The position numbers and the translations under genes were made by a program. A stretch of DNA of 64,000 nucleotides, from contig JAJFKP010000045.1 in NCBI GenBank assembly GCA_021773135.1, forward strand, positions 1-64,000, given 5' to 3'. Source of the stretch: Woeseiaceae bacterium (GTDB lineage Bacteria; Pseudomonadota; Gammaproteobacteria; Steroidobacterales; Woeseiaceae). The notes under the pieces were generated by a model. That model did not search any database and was not told the origin of the DNA. It saw nothing but the letters and a program-made list of their open reading frames with translations. Below are positions 26,407-35,639 of this stretch, piece by piece (within the stretch, counting starts at the first letter, position 1; each line of letters opens with the position of its first letter).

Positions 26407-27969
26407 TCAGCGGTAGGTATCAGCGACGATCCGTTCGATCTCAGCCTGCATTTCAGCCACCCGCTGCGGGTGTTTTGCGGCCACGTTGACTTGCTCGCCC
26501 AGGTCGTTTGCCAGGTTGTAAAGTTGCGGAATGGTTTCGAATCCGCCCTCAATATCCTTGTCCTCTGCAACCCAGTCGAAGGTGTTTTCTCCGGAGAACG
26601 GTGCGATGTATTTCCAGTTTTCGTCGCGCAATGACAGTGTCCCCACGGACTCTTCCAGCAACAGGTTTCGCCCGCTTGACGTACGGCCGAGCCAGGCATC
26701 GAGGTGATTGCGACTATCCACGGCTTCGCCGGCTTCGAGTTTAATGCCGACGAGCTCGGCCATCGACGCATAGATATCAACTTGCGAAAGCAGCGCGCTG
26801 CTGGTTTTTGCTGTGACGGTACCGGGCCAGTAGACGACCGTAGGAATTCGGGTGCCGGCTTCAAACGCGCTGTACTTGCCGCCGCGAAACGGACCGGCAG
26901 GCGTGTGCTTTCCCAGCAGTTCGACGGACTGGTCAGCATAACCGTCGTCAAGCACAGGTCCGTTGTCACTGGTGAAAATCACCAGCGTATTGTCGGCGAT
27001 GCCAAGTGCTTCGAGTTCCTCGATAATCTCACCGACCATCCAGTCCGTCTGGACGATGGCGTCGCCCCTCGGTCCCATCGAACTCTGGCCCTCGAAGCGG
27101 CCGTTCGGCAGACGAGGCACATGGATGTCATGAAAGGAATGAAACAGGAAGAACGGCTGATCCCTGTTTTGCCGCATGAATTGCACAGCCTTTGCAGTGA
27201 AAATGTCCGGAAAGTCCTCGTCCGTCCACAACGCAGACTCACCGCCGCCCATATGCCCGATCCGGCTGACTCCATTAACGATTGTATCGCTGTGTTGCGG
27301 GTCTGCATTGAAGCGCAACAGTTCAGGGTTTTCGTAGCCGGTCGGGCGAGTGCCGACTTTGCCCTGGTAGCTGATCGCTATTGGATCCGAAACCTCGAGA
27401 TCCACGACATTTCGATTTTCTACGTACACCGAAGGTACGCGATCACCGGTAGCGGGAAGCAGGAAACTGTAATCGAAGCCTATATCGAGCGGCCCGGGAC
27501 GAATTTCAGTATTCCAGTCCATGTTGCCGCCGCCGAGCCCGAGGTGCCACTTGCCAACCACCGCGGAGACATATCCTGCGCGCTGCAGCATTGTTGCAAT
27601 AGTCGGCTTGCCGGGCGGAATTAGCAGTGGCGCATCTCCTTCAAGGATATCTGCCGCTACGCGAAAGCCATGCTCGCCGGTCAGGAGTGAGTACCGAGAC
27701 GGTGTGCAGGTTGCGGCTGTACTGTGCGCGTCCGTGAAGCGGATGCCGTTTTCGGCCAGGCTGTCGATGCTGGGTGTCTGCACGCCGACGGCCCCGTAAC
27801 TACCGACATCACCGTATCCCAGGTCGTCGATGTAGAAAATGACGAGGTTGGGTTTGCGTGCGTCGACGTTAGCCGGTGCATTCTCCGGTGCGCTTTCATC
27901 ACCTGGAACACACGCACCCAGCAAAAACACCAGCAAGGCGAATATCCGCAAGGCTCTGATCGGCATCAT
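26407..27969 (-). CDS. Sulfatase (arylsulfatase family) lipoprotein
   Basis: A 520-residue type I sulfatase. Residues 1-21 form a signal ending in L-L-G-A-C, a lipobox, so the enzyme is anchored in the periplasm or outer membrane. The active-site motif C-T-P-S-R-Y-S-L-L-T-G (about 88-98) has the Cys that is converted to formylglycine. The first metal site is Y-I-D-D-L-G-Y-G-D, and F-T-S-D-N-G-P gives the later Asp/Asn ligands. The class hydrolyses sulfate esters of sugars or aromatics. No formylglycine-generating enzyme gene is in the window. The substrate is unknown. Confidence 0.92.
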   Translation of the reverse strand: MMPIRALRIFALLVFLLGACVPGDESAPENAPANVDARKPNLVIFYIDDLGYGDVGSYGAVGVQTPSIDSLAENGIRFTDAHSTAATCTPSRYSLLTGEHGFRVAADILEGDAPLLIPPGKPTIATMLQRAGYVSAVVGKWHLGLGGGNMDWNTEIRPGPLDIGFDYSFLLPATGDRVPSVYVENRNVVDLEVSDPIAISYQGKVGTRPTGYENPELLRFNADPQHSDTIVNGVSRIGHMGGGESALWTDEDFPDIFTAKAVQFMRQNRDQPFFLFHSFHDIHVPRLPNGRFEGQSSMGPRGDAIVQTDWMVGEIIEELEALGIADNTLVIFTSDNGPVLDDGYADQSVELLGKHTPAGPFRGGKYSAFEAGTRIPTVVYWPGTVTAKTSSALLSQVDIYASMAELVGIKLEAGEAVDSRNHLDAWLGRTSSGRNLLLEESVGTLSLRDENWKYIAPFSGENTFDWVAEDKDIEGGFETIPQLYNLANDLGEQVNVAAKHPQRVAEMQAEIERIVADTYR

Positions 27970-28080
27970 GAAACCCGGTCCTGGTCAGTTTCCAAGACGA
28001 TAAACTGTTGGTGCAGGATCAGCAACAGAACGAGAGACGAAGTATAAAGCGCCCAGGCCGGCATCCTTCTTCCTGCCTGA

Positions 28081-30537
28081 CTACTCAGCTTTATACGCTG
28101 CGGCTTTGTCGGGTCGGGCCCATTTATCGTAGAGGAGCAGCGCAGCCGCGCGCGCCTCCGTTGTGCGTTCGTGATCAGCCCCCCACTGCCCTTCTACGGT
28201 CTCAAGCCCGGAAACAATCAGCTTCTCTGCTTCCTCGTACTGGCCAGTCATTGCGAGACAGCGCCCAAGGCGCCACTTCACATCGCCAAAAACCCAATGT
28301 CCGGGAAGCCGCGATTCGAATACGTCAGCTGCCTGTCGATAGGCGGGTATGGCCAGATCGTAGCGCTCGCGAAGCGCGTTCGCTTTGCCGAGACTGGCGA
28401 GCGCGAACGCGAGATTAGGAGAATCAGGCGTATGCAGACTGATCAGTCTGATCGAGTCTTCGAATAGCGAAATCGCTGTCTCGTAACGACCCCGTTCAAG
28501 TTCGACCAGCCCAAGGCCATTCACTACGTAAAGATTGTAGCTGTTATCCGGCCCATAGAGCCGCGTGTTCATATCCAGTGCCTTCTCGTAGACCTCGGTT
28601 GCCTCATCGAGCTTGCCAAAGTTTTTGAGCGTGGAACCCATGCCCAGCAGGATTTCGGTGAACTCGGAATGGTCGCCTTTATAAAAGAGTTCGCGAATGC
28701 GCAGCGCTTCTTCGAATTCCGCGAGAGCCTCTGCGTAACGGGTTTGATGGTTCAACAAATTGGCCAGGTGTGAGCGAGACTGCGAAACCTGCAATGAATC
28801 CGGGCCGTATTCGCGGGTATACAAATCCAGGGCCTGGCGGTATCCGTTTCCGGCACCCTCATAATCACCCTGCAAATGGAGTATGCGACCCACGCGCGTA
28901 TATCCGGCCGCCTGGCCTGGCAGGTCCTGCAAGGTCTCGCTTACGCTCAACGCCTGTTCCGCATAGGCAAGCGATCCTTCGTAGTCTCCAGCAATATCAG
29001 AAATCTGCGCAAGCCTGACCAGAACGTCCGCGTACTCGGCACTTTGTTCACCGTTAAGCTCGCTGCGAATCTGTCGTTCCCGTTCAAAAACCTCCGTGGC
29101 TTCAGTCGCCATTCTCCAGCTCTGGTACGCGAGGCCCATTGCCTGAAGAAGCGCTGCCTGCACTTCCGGCTGGCCCGACAGTTCGTTTTCGATACGCTCC
29201 CGACCTTTCTCGAGAATCTCGAGCGCGGTTTGATCCGCGGGTTCGATATTCGGATCGGCTGAATCGAAAATGCTGATGAGGAAAGCCGTTGTTTCCTCTG
29301 CCCTGTCTCGCTCCAGTGCAATCTCATTCGCCTGGCGTTCGGATGTAATCGCCGACCTGACGGCAAGAATTGCGATGCTGGTCAGTGCCATTGCTGCAAA
29401 CCCGGCGAACGCAACGCCAAGTCTATGGCGGCCGACAAATTTTCGCGCACGATACCATGGGGATGGCACCTTGGCAGTTACAGGAAGACCGGCCAGGAAA
29501 TTGCGCACGTCGTTGGCAAGACTTTCTACTGATTCGTACCGCTCAACGGGGTCCTTGGCAAGCGCCCTGGCCACGATCGCGTCAAGATCTCCCTGAAATT
29601 TCGGATTCTCTGTGCTCATGAGCGGTGGAATCGCGGTGGTCGCGTGTTCACACATATCCGTCAGGCTCATGCCGTCATAGCGGAGTGGCGCCCGACCGGT
29701 CAGCAAGACGTAGATCAGTACGCCGATTGAATAGACATCTGTTGTGACATCAACGGGATCGCCGCGCAGCATTTCCGGACTGGCGAACGCCGGGGTTGCC
29801 GGTCTTTGCGTAATTCTCGTCAGTTCGTCGGTCGCAACGTTTGGTTCAAGCATCTTGGCGATACCGAAGTCGAGCAGTCTTACCTGGCCGCTGTCGGTTA
29901 CCAAAACATTGCTGGGCTTTAAGTCTCGATGGATAATCAGGTTGCGATGCGCAAACTGGACAGCCTTCGCAATATCCAGGATTAACGACAGTCGGCGCCT
30001 GGTTTTGAGCTGGTGTTGATTGCAATAATCATCAACAGGCAACCCCGCCACAAAATCCATAACGAAATACGGCACGCCGTCTTCCGTAACGCCTCCGTCG
30101 AGCAGCCGCGCGATATTGTCGTGCACGAGTCGCGCAAGAATTTGCCGCTCAACGAGAAATCGTGCGCGCGCCTGATCAGTATCAAGGCCGGTGGGCAATA
30201 TCTTCAGTGCCGCACGCTGTTCGAACTGCTCGTCGGCGCGCTCTGCAAGATATACCGCACCCATTCCGCCTCGGCCGATGCATTCGCGGAGCCGCCACTG
30301 CCCGATGATCTTGTCTTTTGGCAGCACCGCGTCGTCGCCAGCAAGTGCACCGAGACTGACCTTGCCCACCAGCCCGTCAAAATACTCTTCGGACTCGTTT
30401 GCAGCCTCTAGCAGGGTATTGACTTCATTTAAAAGATGCGGATCGCCGCCACAACTGCTCGTGACAAATTGTGCGCGCGTTTCCGGGTCTAGCGAGTTTG
30501 CTTCCAGGAAAATGTTGGCGGCCCGCTCGGAGATCAC
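28081..30537 (-). CDS. Serine/threonine protein kinase with TPR region
   Basis: An 818-residue Hanks-type kinase: short N-terminal helical region, kinase domain at about 85-350 with G-R-G-G-M-G-A-V-Y (P-loop), the A-A-L-K lysine, H-R-D-L-K-P-S-N (catalytic loop) and D-F-G (metal), one membrane helix at about 380-400, then TPR repeats (about 440-800) on the far side. GTG start overlapping the sigma-factor stop by 3 nt, so the two proteins are probably made together. Kinase-TPR proteins next to this sigma type are thought to transmit a signal to it; the target is inferred from the pairing. Confidence 0.93.
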   Translation of the reverse strand: MISERAANIFLEANSLDPETRAQFVTSSCGGDPHLLNEVNTLLEAANESEEYFDGLVGKVSLGALAGDDAVLPKDKIIGQWRLRECIGRGGMGAVYLAERADEQFEQRAALKILPTGLDTDQARARFLVERQILARLVHDNIARLLDGGVTEDGVPYFVMDFVAGLPVDDYCNQHQLKTRRRLSLILDIAKAVQFAHRNLIIHRDLKPSNVLVTDSGQVRLLDFGIAKMLEPNVATDELTRITQRPATPAFASPEMLRGDPVDVTTDVYSIGVLIYVLLTGRAPLRYDGMSLTDMCEHATTAIPPLMSTENPKFQGDLDAIVARALAKDPVERYESVESLANDVRNFLAGLPVTAKVPSPWYRARKFVGRHRLGVAFAGFAAMALTSIAILAVRSAITSERQANEIALERDRAEETTAFLISIFDSADPNIEPADQTALEILEKGRERIENELSGQPEVQAALLQAMGLAYQSWRMATEATEVFERERQIRSELNGEQSAEYADVLVRLAQISDIAGDYEGSLAYAEQALSVSETLQDLPGQAAGYTRVGRILHLQGDYEGAGNGYRQALDLYTREYGPDSLQVSQSRSHLANLLNHQTRYAEALAEFEEALRIRELFYKGDHSEFTEILLGMGSTLKNFGKLDEATEVYEKALDMNTRLYGPDNSYNLYVVNGLGLVELERGRYETAISLFEDSIRLISLHTPDSPNLAFALASLGKANALRERYDLAIPAYRQAADVFESRLPGHWVFGDVKWRLGRCLAMTGQYEEAEKLIVSGLETVEGQWGADHERTTEARAAALLLYDKWARPDKAAAYKAE

Positions 30538-31130
30538 GATTGTGTTTCCTCGCTGACGCTGCCTCGCTGCAGTTTTAGTTCGCTGTACAGCCAGGCGCTT
30601 ACGACCGTCCAGTCACGTTTGACGGTCGCCGGTGATACTGCGAGCGCGGTGGCGGCTTCTTCGATGGTCATGCCGCCGAATACCCGGCATTCGAACAGAC
30701 GACAGTGGCGCGGATTGCTGTCTTCGAGCCGGTCAAGAAGCGTATTGATCTGCAGCAGATCATCGAGCGTGTTGTCTTCACCAAGGGACAACCCCGTCAG
30801 GGTTACCCGCACCGGGTTGCCACCCCGCTTTTGGGATGATACGCGTTCGGCATAGTTGATCAGAATCTGGCGCATCGCACGCGATGCTGTTGCAAAAAAA
30901 TGAACTCGATCCTGATAGTTGGCGAGCGTGCGACTCGCAAGCCGCAGATAGGCCTCGTTGATGAGCGCAGTCGTATTGAGCGTGTCGTTGCCACTCCAGC
31001 GACGCCGGTGTGACCTGGCGATAACACGCAGCTCCTGAAAGACGGACCGGAACAACTCGTTGTTTGCTTCCCGGTCTCCTGCCGATGCCGCCTGCAACAG
31101 TTTTGTTATCTCGCCGTCGCTGCTCGACAT
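30534..31130 (-). CDS. ECF-type RNA polymerase sigma factor
   Basis: A 198-residue sigma-70-family factor with region 2 (about 25-95) and region 4 (about 130-185, with C-R-V-F-G-G-M-T-I-E-E-A-A-T-A-L). It resembles the ECF group linked to Ser/Thr kinases with TPR repeats. ATG 31130 was chosen because gggaga lies 4 nt ahead of it; an upstream frame to 31196 adds unrelated sequence. First gene of a two-gene unit with the kinase, without an anti-sigma gene, so phosphorylation may be the control. Confidence 0.92.
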   Translation of the reverse strand: MSSSDGEITKLLQAASAGDREANNELFRSVFQELRVIARSHRRRWSGNDTLNTTALINEAYLRLASRTLANYQDRVHFFATASRAMRQILINYAERVSSQKRGGNPVRVTLTGLSLGEDNTLDDLLQINTLLDRLEDSNPRHCRLFECRVFGGMTIEEAATALAVSPATVKRDWTVVSAWLYSELKLQRGSVSEETQS

Positions 31131-31481
31131 GGTTCTCCCGAATGACCTGCTTCGCCCGCCCGAGGATAAGGGCAAGGTCGTCAACGCCTGTGGCAACAGT
31201 ATATAAGCGTTGCACTGCCATCACGAATGCAGGCGCCGGAATATGCGTGCGAAATTGTCGGCGAGCAAAACTCAAAACTACGGCTCCATGAGTATTGGCG
31301 GGAGTTTCCGGTCTTATTTGGAGCAAACAGAAAATTTTCCAGTTTTGGCTCAACGTCGGATCCGGCAGTGCGTAAGCCTATGAAAAATCGCAATTTATGA
31401 AATATTCTTACTCCCGGTGATCGGGTTTCACCACGGTTCCTGTTTAAGTCAATAAGAAGTAGCTAACCGTGGAGACCGAAC

Positions 31482-32219
31482 GTGAGTCGTCAGGTCGCAT
31501 TGCTGTTTTACATTTCTCAGGCGTTGGTTATTGGCCTGCACCCGACTGCTGCCATCGGCGCTGCGGGGGATTCGAATAGTTTGCGGCTTGGCGGCTCCGC
31601 CACTGTTACGTCCGACTACCTGTTTCGCGGCATCTCCCAGACGCTGGGACGCCCGGCCATCCAGGGCTCGCTCGATATCGACCACGACAGTGGATTCTAT
31701 GCCTATGTTTGGGGCACGAATGTTGATTTCTTTCCCGACGCGGAAACCGATGACGGTGCGCGCACCGAAATTGACCTTGCCGCCGGGTACGTTGCAGATA
31801 TCGGCGATCGGTGGTCGATCGATACGATGTTTGTGCGTTACACCTTTCCTGGAACGAGGAGTGACTTCAACTACGACTACAACGAAATAATGTCCACGCT
31901 TCGCCTCGACGATCGAGTTGGCCTGACCGTAGCATATGCAGGAGATGTCGATGGCACAGCCACAGAAAGCTGGTATTACAAAGCGGACGCCAGCTTTGAA
32001 CTGCCCGCCACTGTCGCACTGGACATATCCTATGGCTATTTCGACCTGGCACACGCATACGGAACCGGCTATGCCTTCGTCTCTGCCGCATTGACACGGG
32101 AATTCGGAGAGGCTGCGGCAACGCTCGCCTTTTACAGCGCATTCAACGGAGCAGAACAGATATTCTTTGCACAGGCCGAGGGCTCGCGACTGGCATTCTC
32201 GATTGACTTTATTTTCTGA
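31482..32219 (+). CDS. TorF-family putative porin
   Basis: A 245-residue outer-membrane beta-barrel: signal peptide (about 1-27), then V-T-S-D-Y-L-F-R-G-I-S-Q-T near the mature N-terminus, the signature of the TorF-like porin family. Alternating hydrophobic strands follow and the C-terminus ends in aromatic Phe (I-D-F-I-F), as required for barrel insertion. GTG start with ggaga upstream. The EamA gene begins 3 nt after its stop, so a shared operon is likely. Confidence 0.85.
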   Translation: MSRQVALLFYISQALVIGLHPTAAIGAAGDSNSLRLGGSATVTSDYLFRGISQTLGRPAIQGSLDIDHDSGFYAYVWGTNVDFFPDAETDDGARTEIDLAAGYVADIGDRWSIDTMFVRYTFPGTRSDFNYDYNEIMSTLRLDDRVGLTVAYAGDVDGTATESWYYKADASFELPATVALDISYGYFDLAHAYGTGYAFVSAALTREFGEAAATLAFYSAFNGAEQIFFAQAEGSRLAFSIDFIF

Positions 32220-32222
32220 ACG

Positions 32223-33188
32223 ATGCCTGCGCTTACGGATAGCTGGTTGTTGTTAGCGCTGCTTGCTGCCGGTTTTTGGGCGTTGTCCTGTGTCGTTGAC
32301 GTTTGTCTTGTCGGCGAAGGCATCATTAAAAACGCGCTCGAAGGCACCATTATAATGGGGCTATTCAGCGTCATTCCACTTGGCTTTCTGGTGTCGGGGT
32401 CGTTCCTGACATCGCAATCGGTCGATTGGAGCGTCACGAATATTGCCCCCATCGGAACGGCTGCACTGGCTGGAATCTGCTATTTCCTGCACGCGTATTT
32501 TAATTTTCGCGCATTGTTCGCCGTCAACGATGCATCGAATGCGGAGATCTTTAACAATCTGACCGTGCTATTTGTGCCGATGTTCGCATTCGTTCTCCTT
32601 GGCGAGCGCCTGGATCCGATCTATTACGTTGCACTCGGACTGGCGCTGTGCGGGATTCTTACTCTCCTGCGAGGTCAGATTCGGAAAATGGGTGCGCACG
32701 TAATCATCTACCTGCTGGCATCCGTAATCTCAATGTCACTTGCAATGGTGCTGCAGGCCTGGGCGCTGCAGTACCTCGACTATACACATGCAGTCTTCTT
32801 TTTTTCATCCGCCACTTTAGCCGCCGCAATTTTTCTCCTGGCCCTTGATCGGGAGCGGCGCGAGAGAATCATCGGCTTGTGTCGGCGGATTGGCATTTTT
32901 TTTGCCGGTGTCGAACTTCTCGACATAGCAGCCGTATTGCTATCGCAGCGTTCCACAAGCATCGCACCCTCTGTGACGCTGGTTGCTGTCGCGGAATGTG
33001 CACTGCCGATTTTTATTATGGCGCTGAGTGCCCTGTACCTGTCCGGTTCGGGGTTGTGGCGATTTGCGTCGATCAGGATGCATGATTCCATTGCAATACA
33101 GGCCGAAGGATGGGGCACCAAAGTCGTCTCGATTAGTCTGATTGCCGGCGCCATTGTCGTGATGCATCTTGGCGGCCCACCCTGGTAA
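32223..33188 (+). CDS. EamA/DMT-superfamily transporter
   Basis: A 321-residue membrane protein with about ten helices in two similar halves, each resembling EamA; E-R-L-D-P-I-Y-Y closes the first half. Such proteins export small metabolites across the inner membrane. Located 3 nt after the porin gene: porin plus exporter could serve the same solute, but that is only suggested by arrangement. Confidence 0.85.
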   Translation: MPALTDSWLLLALLAAGFWALSCVVDVCLVGEGIIKNALEGTIIMGLFSVIPLGFLVSGSFLTSQSVDWSVTNIAPIGTAALAGICYFLHAYFNFRALFAVNDASNAEIFNNLTVLFVPMFAFVLLGERLDPIYYVALGLALCGILTLLRGQIRKMGAHVIIYLLASVISMSLAMVLQAWALQYLDYTHAVFFFSSATLAAAIFLLALDRERRERIIGLCRRIGIFFAGVELLDIAAVLLSQRSTSIAPSVTLVAVAECALPIFIMALSALYLSGSGLWRFASIRMHDSIAIQAEGWGTKVVSISLIAGAIVVMHLGGPPW

Positions 33189-33258
33189 GAACAGGTCCGT
33201 TCGTTGGTACGCGGAAACCGGGTCAGAATGTTCAGTCCTTGCAGGCGGTTGGCAGTGG

Positions 33259-34179
33259 TTACGGAACCTGCGGAATTTTGGGCCCGGCGGATCGCTTGAG
33301 GCGATTCTCGCGCCACACGATTAGCAGGTTCGACGCAATGACGACCGCCGCACCGGCAAATACGATCGGCATTGGCCAGTCATTCCAGATCAGCCAACCA
33401 AACAGAATTGCCCAAATGATGCTGCTGTAACTGACGATGGCGACCACGGCCGCTGGCGTATGCTTCATTGCGACAGAGTAAAGCCACTGAGCGGCCGCCC
33501 CAGAGAGGCCTATACCGACGATAAGCGGTATCTCGGCAAGCGTTAGTCCTGTCGCGACAAACGGCAGGGCCAATCCGGTGATGAATGTTCCAATGACAAA
33601 AAAGTAAAAGGTGATGGTCTCCGGTCGCTCGTGCCCGCCCAGGTGACGCAGCAGAATACTCATCAGCGCCTGCAAAAGGGCCGCACACAACGCGACGATG
33701 ACGCCCAGCGTATTCGTTTCGCCGGTTGGGTTGACCATGATTGACACGCCGACAAAACCGGCGAGGACAGCCGTCCATCGGTACGGGCCCACCCGCTCCT
33801 TCAGTATGGCTACGCCCAGAACCGGAATAAACAGAGACGCTGTAAACAAAAGCACCGTGGTCTCAGCCATTGGCATGAGCGCATAGGCGGCGAATGTTGT
33901 GGTCAGCGTTGCAGTTCCGATGACAGCGCGGACCGCAACCCACCGTGGTTTGCTCTGAATAATCAGTATCTCGCGGCGACCGAATATGAATATGGCGGTG
34001 AGGAATGGTACGCAGGCAATCAGGTTGCGATAGAACGCAATTTCGAGCACCGAGTGATTCGTACTCAGGTACTTTGCGAAAACGTTCATTATCGAGAACA
34101 TCAGTATCGCGCCAACCGCTGCCCACATGCCCAGGACTATGCGCTCGGGTTCCTTCTCTTGTGTCGTTGCATCGGCCAT
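33259..34179 (-). CDS. EamA-family (RhaT/DMT) transporter
   Basis: A 306-residue inner-membrane protein with about ten helices and two EamA domains. The first half has the family-like S-I-M-N-V-F-A-K-Y and F-Y-R-N-L segments. Convergent with the other EamA gene and not closely similar to it, so this is not a recent duplication. Substrate unknown; many relatives export amino acids or related metabolites. Confidence 0.87.
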   Translation of the reverse strand: MADATTQEKEPERIVLGMWAAVGAILMFSIMNVFAKYLSTNHSVLEIAFYRNLIACVPFLTAIFIFGRREILIIQSKPRWVAVRAVIGTATLTTTFAAYALMPMAETTVLLFTASLFIPVLGVAILKERVGPYRWTAVLAGFVGVSIMVNPTGETNTLGVIVALCAALLQALMSILLRHLGGHERPETITFYFFVIGTFITGLALPFVATGLTLAEIPLIVGIGLSGAAAQWLYSVAMKHTPAAVVAIVSYSSIIWAILFGWLIWNDWPMPIVFAGAAVVIASNLLIVWRENRLKRSAGPKIPQVP

Positions 34180-34613
34180 GTCGGTGCGGATCGTAGCAGC
34201 TGCACACGAAATGCGGCTGAAATTTTGTTTACCGGACCAAATCGCGTTGTGCTTGACGCTCGCACTCCGAGGCCCCCTTTTGTCCCGTTTTCAGGCGGCG
34301 TTCCATGCTGACGGGAAGGATCGGGACTGGCGGTCGAACCTGCATTCTGGCCGCTGGCCGGCAGTTCACGAATCGGGTTTGCGGTATCGCTACTCCTCCC
34401 TTCCACGTCTGTCTGGTGCTGGCTCATTTGGGAACCTGGTCAGTTCTTCCGCATTACACGCTTTGGGATTCCTTTCGATCATGGGTTATACAGACCCGCC
34501 CCGCCTTGCATCCTGACGACACCCTTTGAGGAGGCTGCGTGGCGAAAAAATTGATGGAACTTTCAAACAGTACGAGTACAGTGCGCCACACAAACACTAC
34601 TTTGGATATCTGA
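34180..34613. other. 434-bp gene-free region
   Basis: Open frames on both strands here have low-complexity, basic or serine-rich products and no plausible ribosome site, so none is called. The region lies between the divergent starts of the EamA gene and the DUF21 gene and must contain both promoters; no clear operator or repeat was seen. Confidence 0.5.
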
Positions 34614-35639
34614 ATGGACAGCATAATTTGGGTAGGCATATTCGTTTGCCTGTGTCACTCAGCGATGTTTTCAGGCCTGAACCTGGCGTTTTTCAGCCTG
34701 AGTCGATTACGGCTGGAAGCGGAGGCCAGTGCCGGTAACCGGGTTGCGTTGAAAGTACTCGAACTGCGCAGGGACTCGAACTTCCTCTTGACCACAATTC
34801 TATGGGGCAACGTCGGTATCAACGTCTTGCTTACACTATTGTCGAACTCTGTGATGATCGGCGTGGTCGCGTTCTGTTTTTCCACAATTGTCATCACGTT
34901 TGCAGGTGAAATTATTCCACAGGCTTATTTTTCACGTAACGCGATGAAAATGGCTTCATTGCTGAGTCCGGTAATGCGGTTTTATCAATATCTGCTCTAC
35001 CCGGTGGCCAAACCAAGCGCAATCATGCTTGACAAATGGCTGGGCCAGGAGAGCATTGTTTACATGAAAGAGCGCCAACTCAAAGGGGTGATCGCGCAAC
35101 ACATTGACTCGGAACATGCTGAGATCGATCACATCGAAGGTCAGGGCGCACTTAATTTCCTCGATATCGATGACGTCTCTATCGAGGATGAAGGTGAGAC
35201 CATAGATCCATTGAGCATCATTGCGCTGCCGACCAAAGTCGACCTGCCCGTGCTGCCAGACGTCGAATCGCAGGACGATCCATTCATCCGCGACGTCAAC
35301 GCGTCAGGGCATAAGTGGATCACCATCACCGACGAAGCGGGAAAACCCCAGTTGGTGCTGGATGCAGATTCCTATCTGCGTGCCATCATGAACGACGTTG
35401 CCACCGTCGATCCTTATGAACATTGTCATCGTCCAATCGTGGTCACCAATCCGATGAAACCCCTGGGCCACATTATTCTTTCATTGAAAGAAGGACTGGA
35501 GGCGCAAAGTGACAAAGCTATTGAAAAAGATATCGTTCTTCTTTGGACGCCGGACCGGCGCCAGGTCATTACCGGCGCCGATCTACTGGGTCGATTGTTG
35601 AGAGGAATTGATCCGAACTTCTCGTCGTTGCAATCATGA
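34614..35639 (+). CDS. DUF21/CNNM-type membrane protein
   Basis: A 341-residue protein. The N-terminal 135 residues form the DUF21 membrane domain (S-A-M-F-S-G-L-N-L-A-F-F-S-L-S-R-L-R, then G-E-I-I-P-Q-A-Y-F), the transport-like core of CNNM/CorC-related magnesium proteins. The cytoplasmic remainder, with some CBS-like segments, lacks the transporter-associated domain of long CorC homologues. Its 3' end overlaps that of the convergent MscS gene by 6 nt. Beside CorA and MscS genes, a role in divalent cation balance is likely but inferred. Confidence 0.85.
   Translation: MDSIIWVGIFVCLCHSAMFSGLNLAFFSLSRLRLEAEASAGNRVALKVLELRRDSNFLLTTILWGNVGINVLLTLLSNSVMIGVVAFCFSTIVITFAGEIIPQAYFSRNAMKMASLLSPVMRFYQYLLYPVAKPSAIMLDKWLGQESIVYMKERQLKGVIAQHIDSEHAEIDHIEGQGALNFLDIDDVSIEDEGETIDPLSIIALPTKVDLPVLPDVESQDDPFIRDVNASGHKWITITDEAGKPQLVLDADSYLRAIMNDVATVDPYEHCHRPIVVTNPMKPLGHIILSLKEGLEAQSDKAIEKDIVLLWTPDRRQVITGADLLGRLLRGIDPNFSSLQS

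Noticed and set aside
26704-27624. 306-codon antisense frame in the sulfatase
   Set aside because: Sulfatase motifs on the other strand are decisive; product looks random.
34127-34516. 129-codon frame in the gap before the DUF21 gene
   Set aside because: Overlaps the EamA gene start, low-complexity product, no Shine-Dalgarno.
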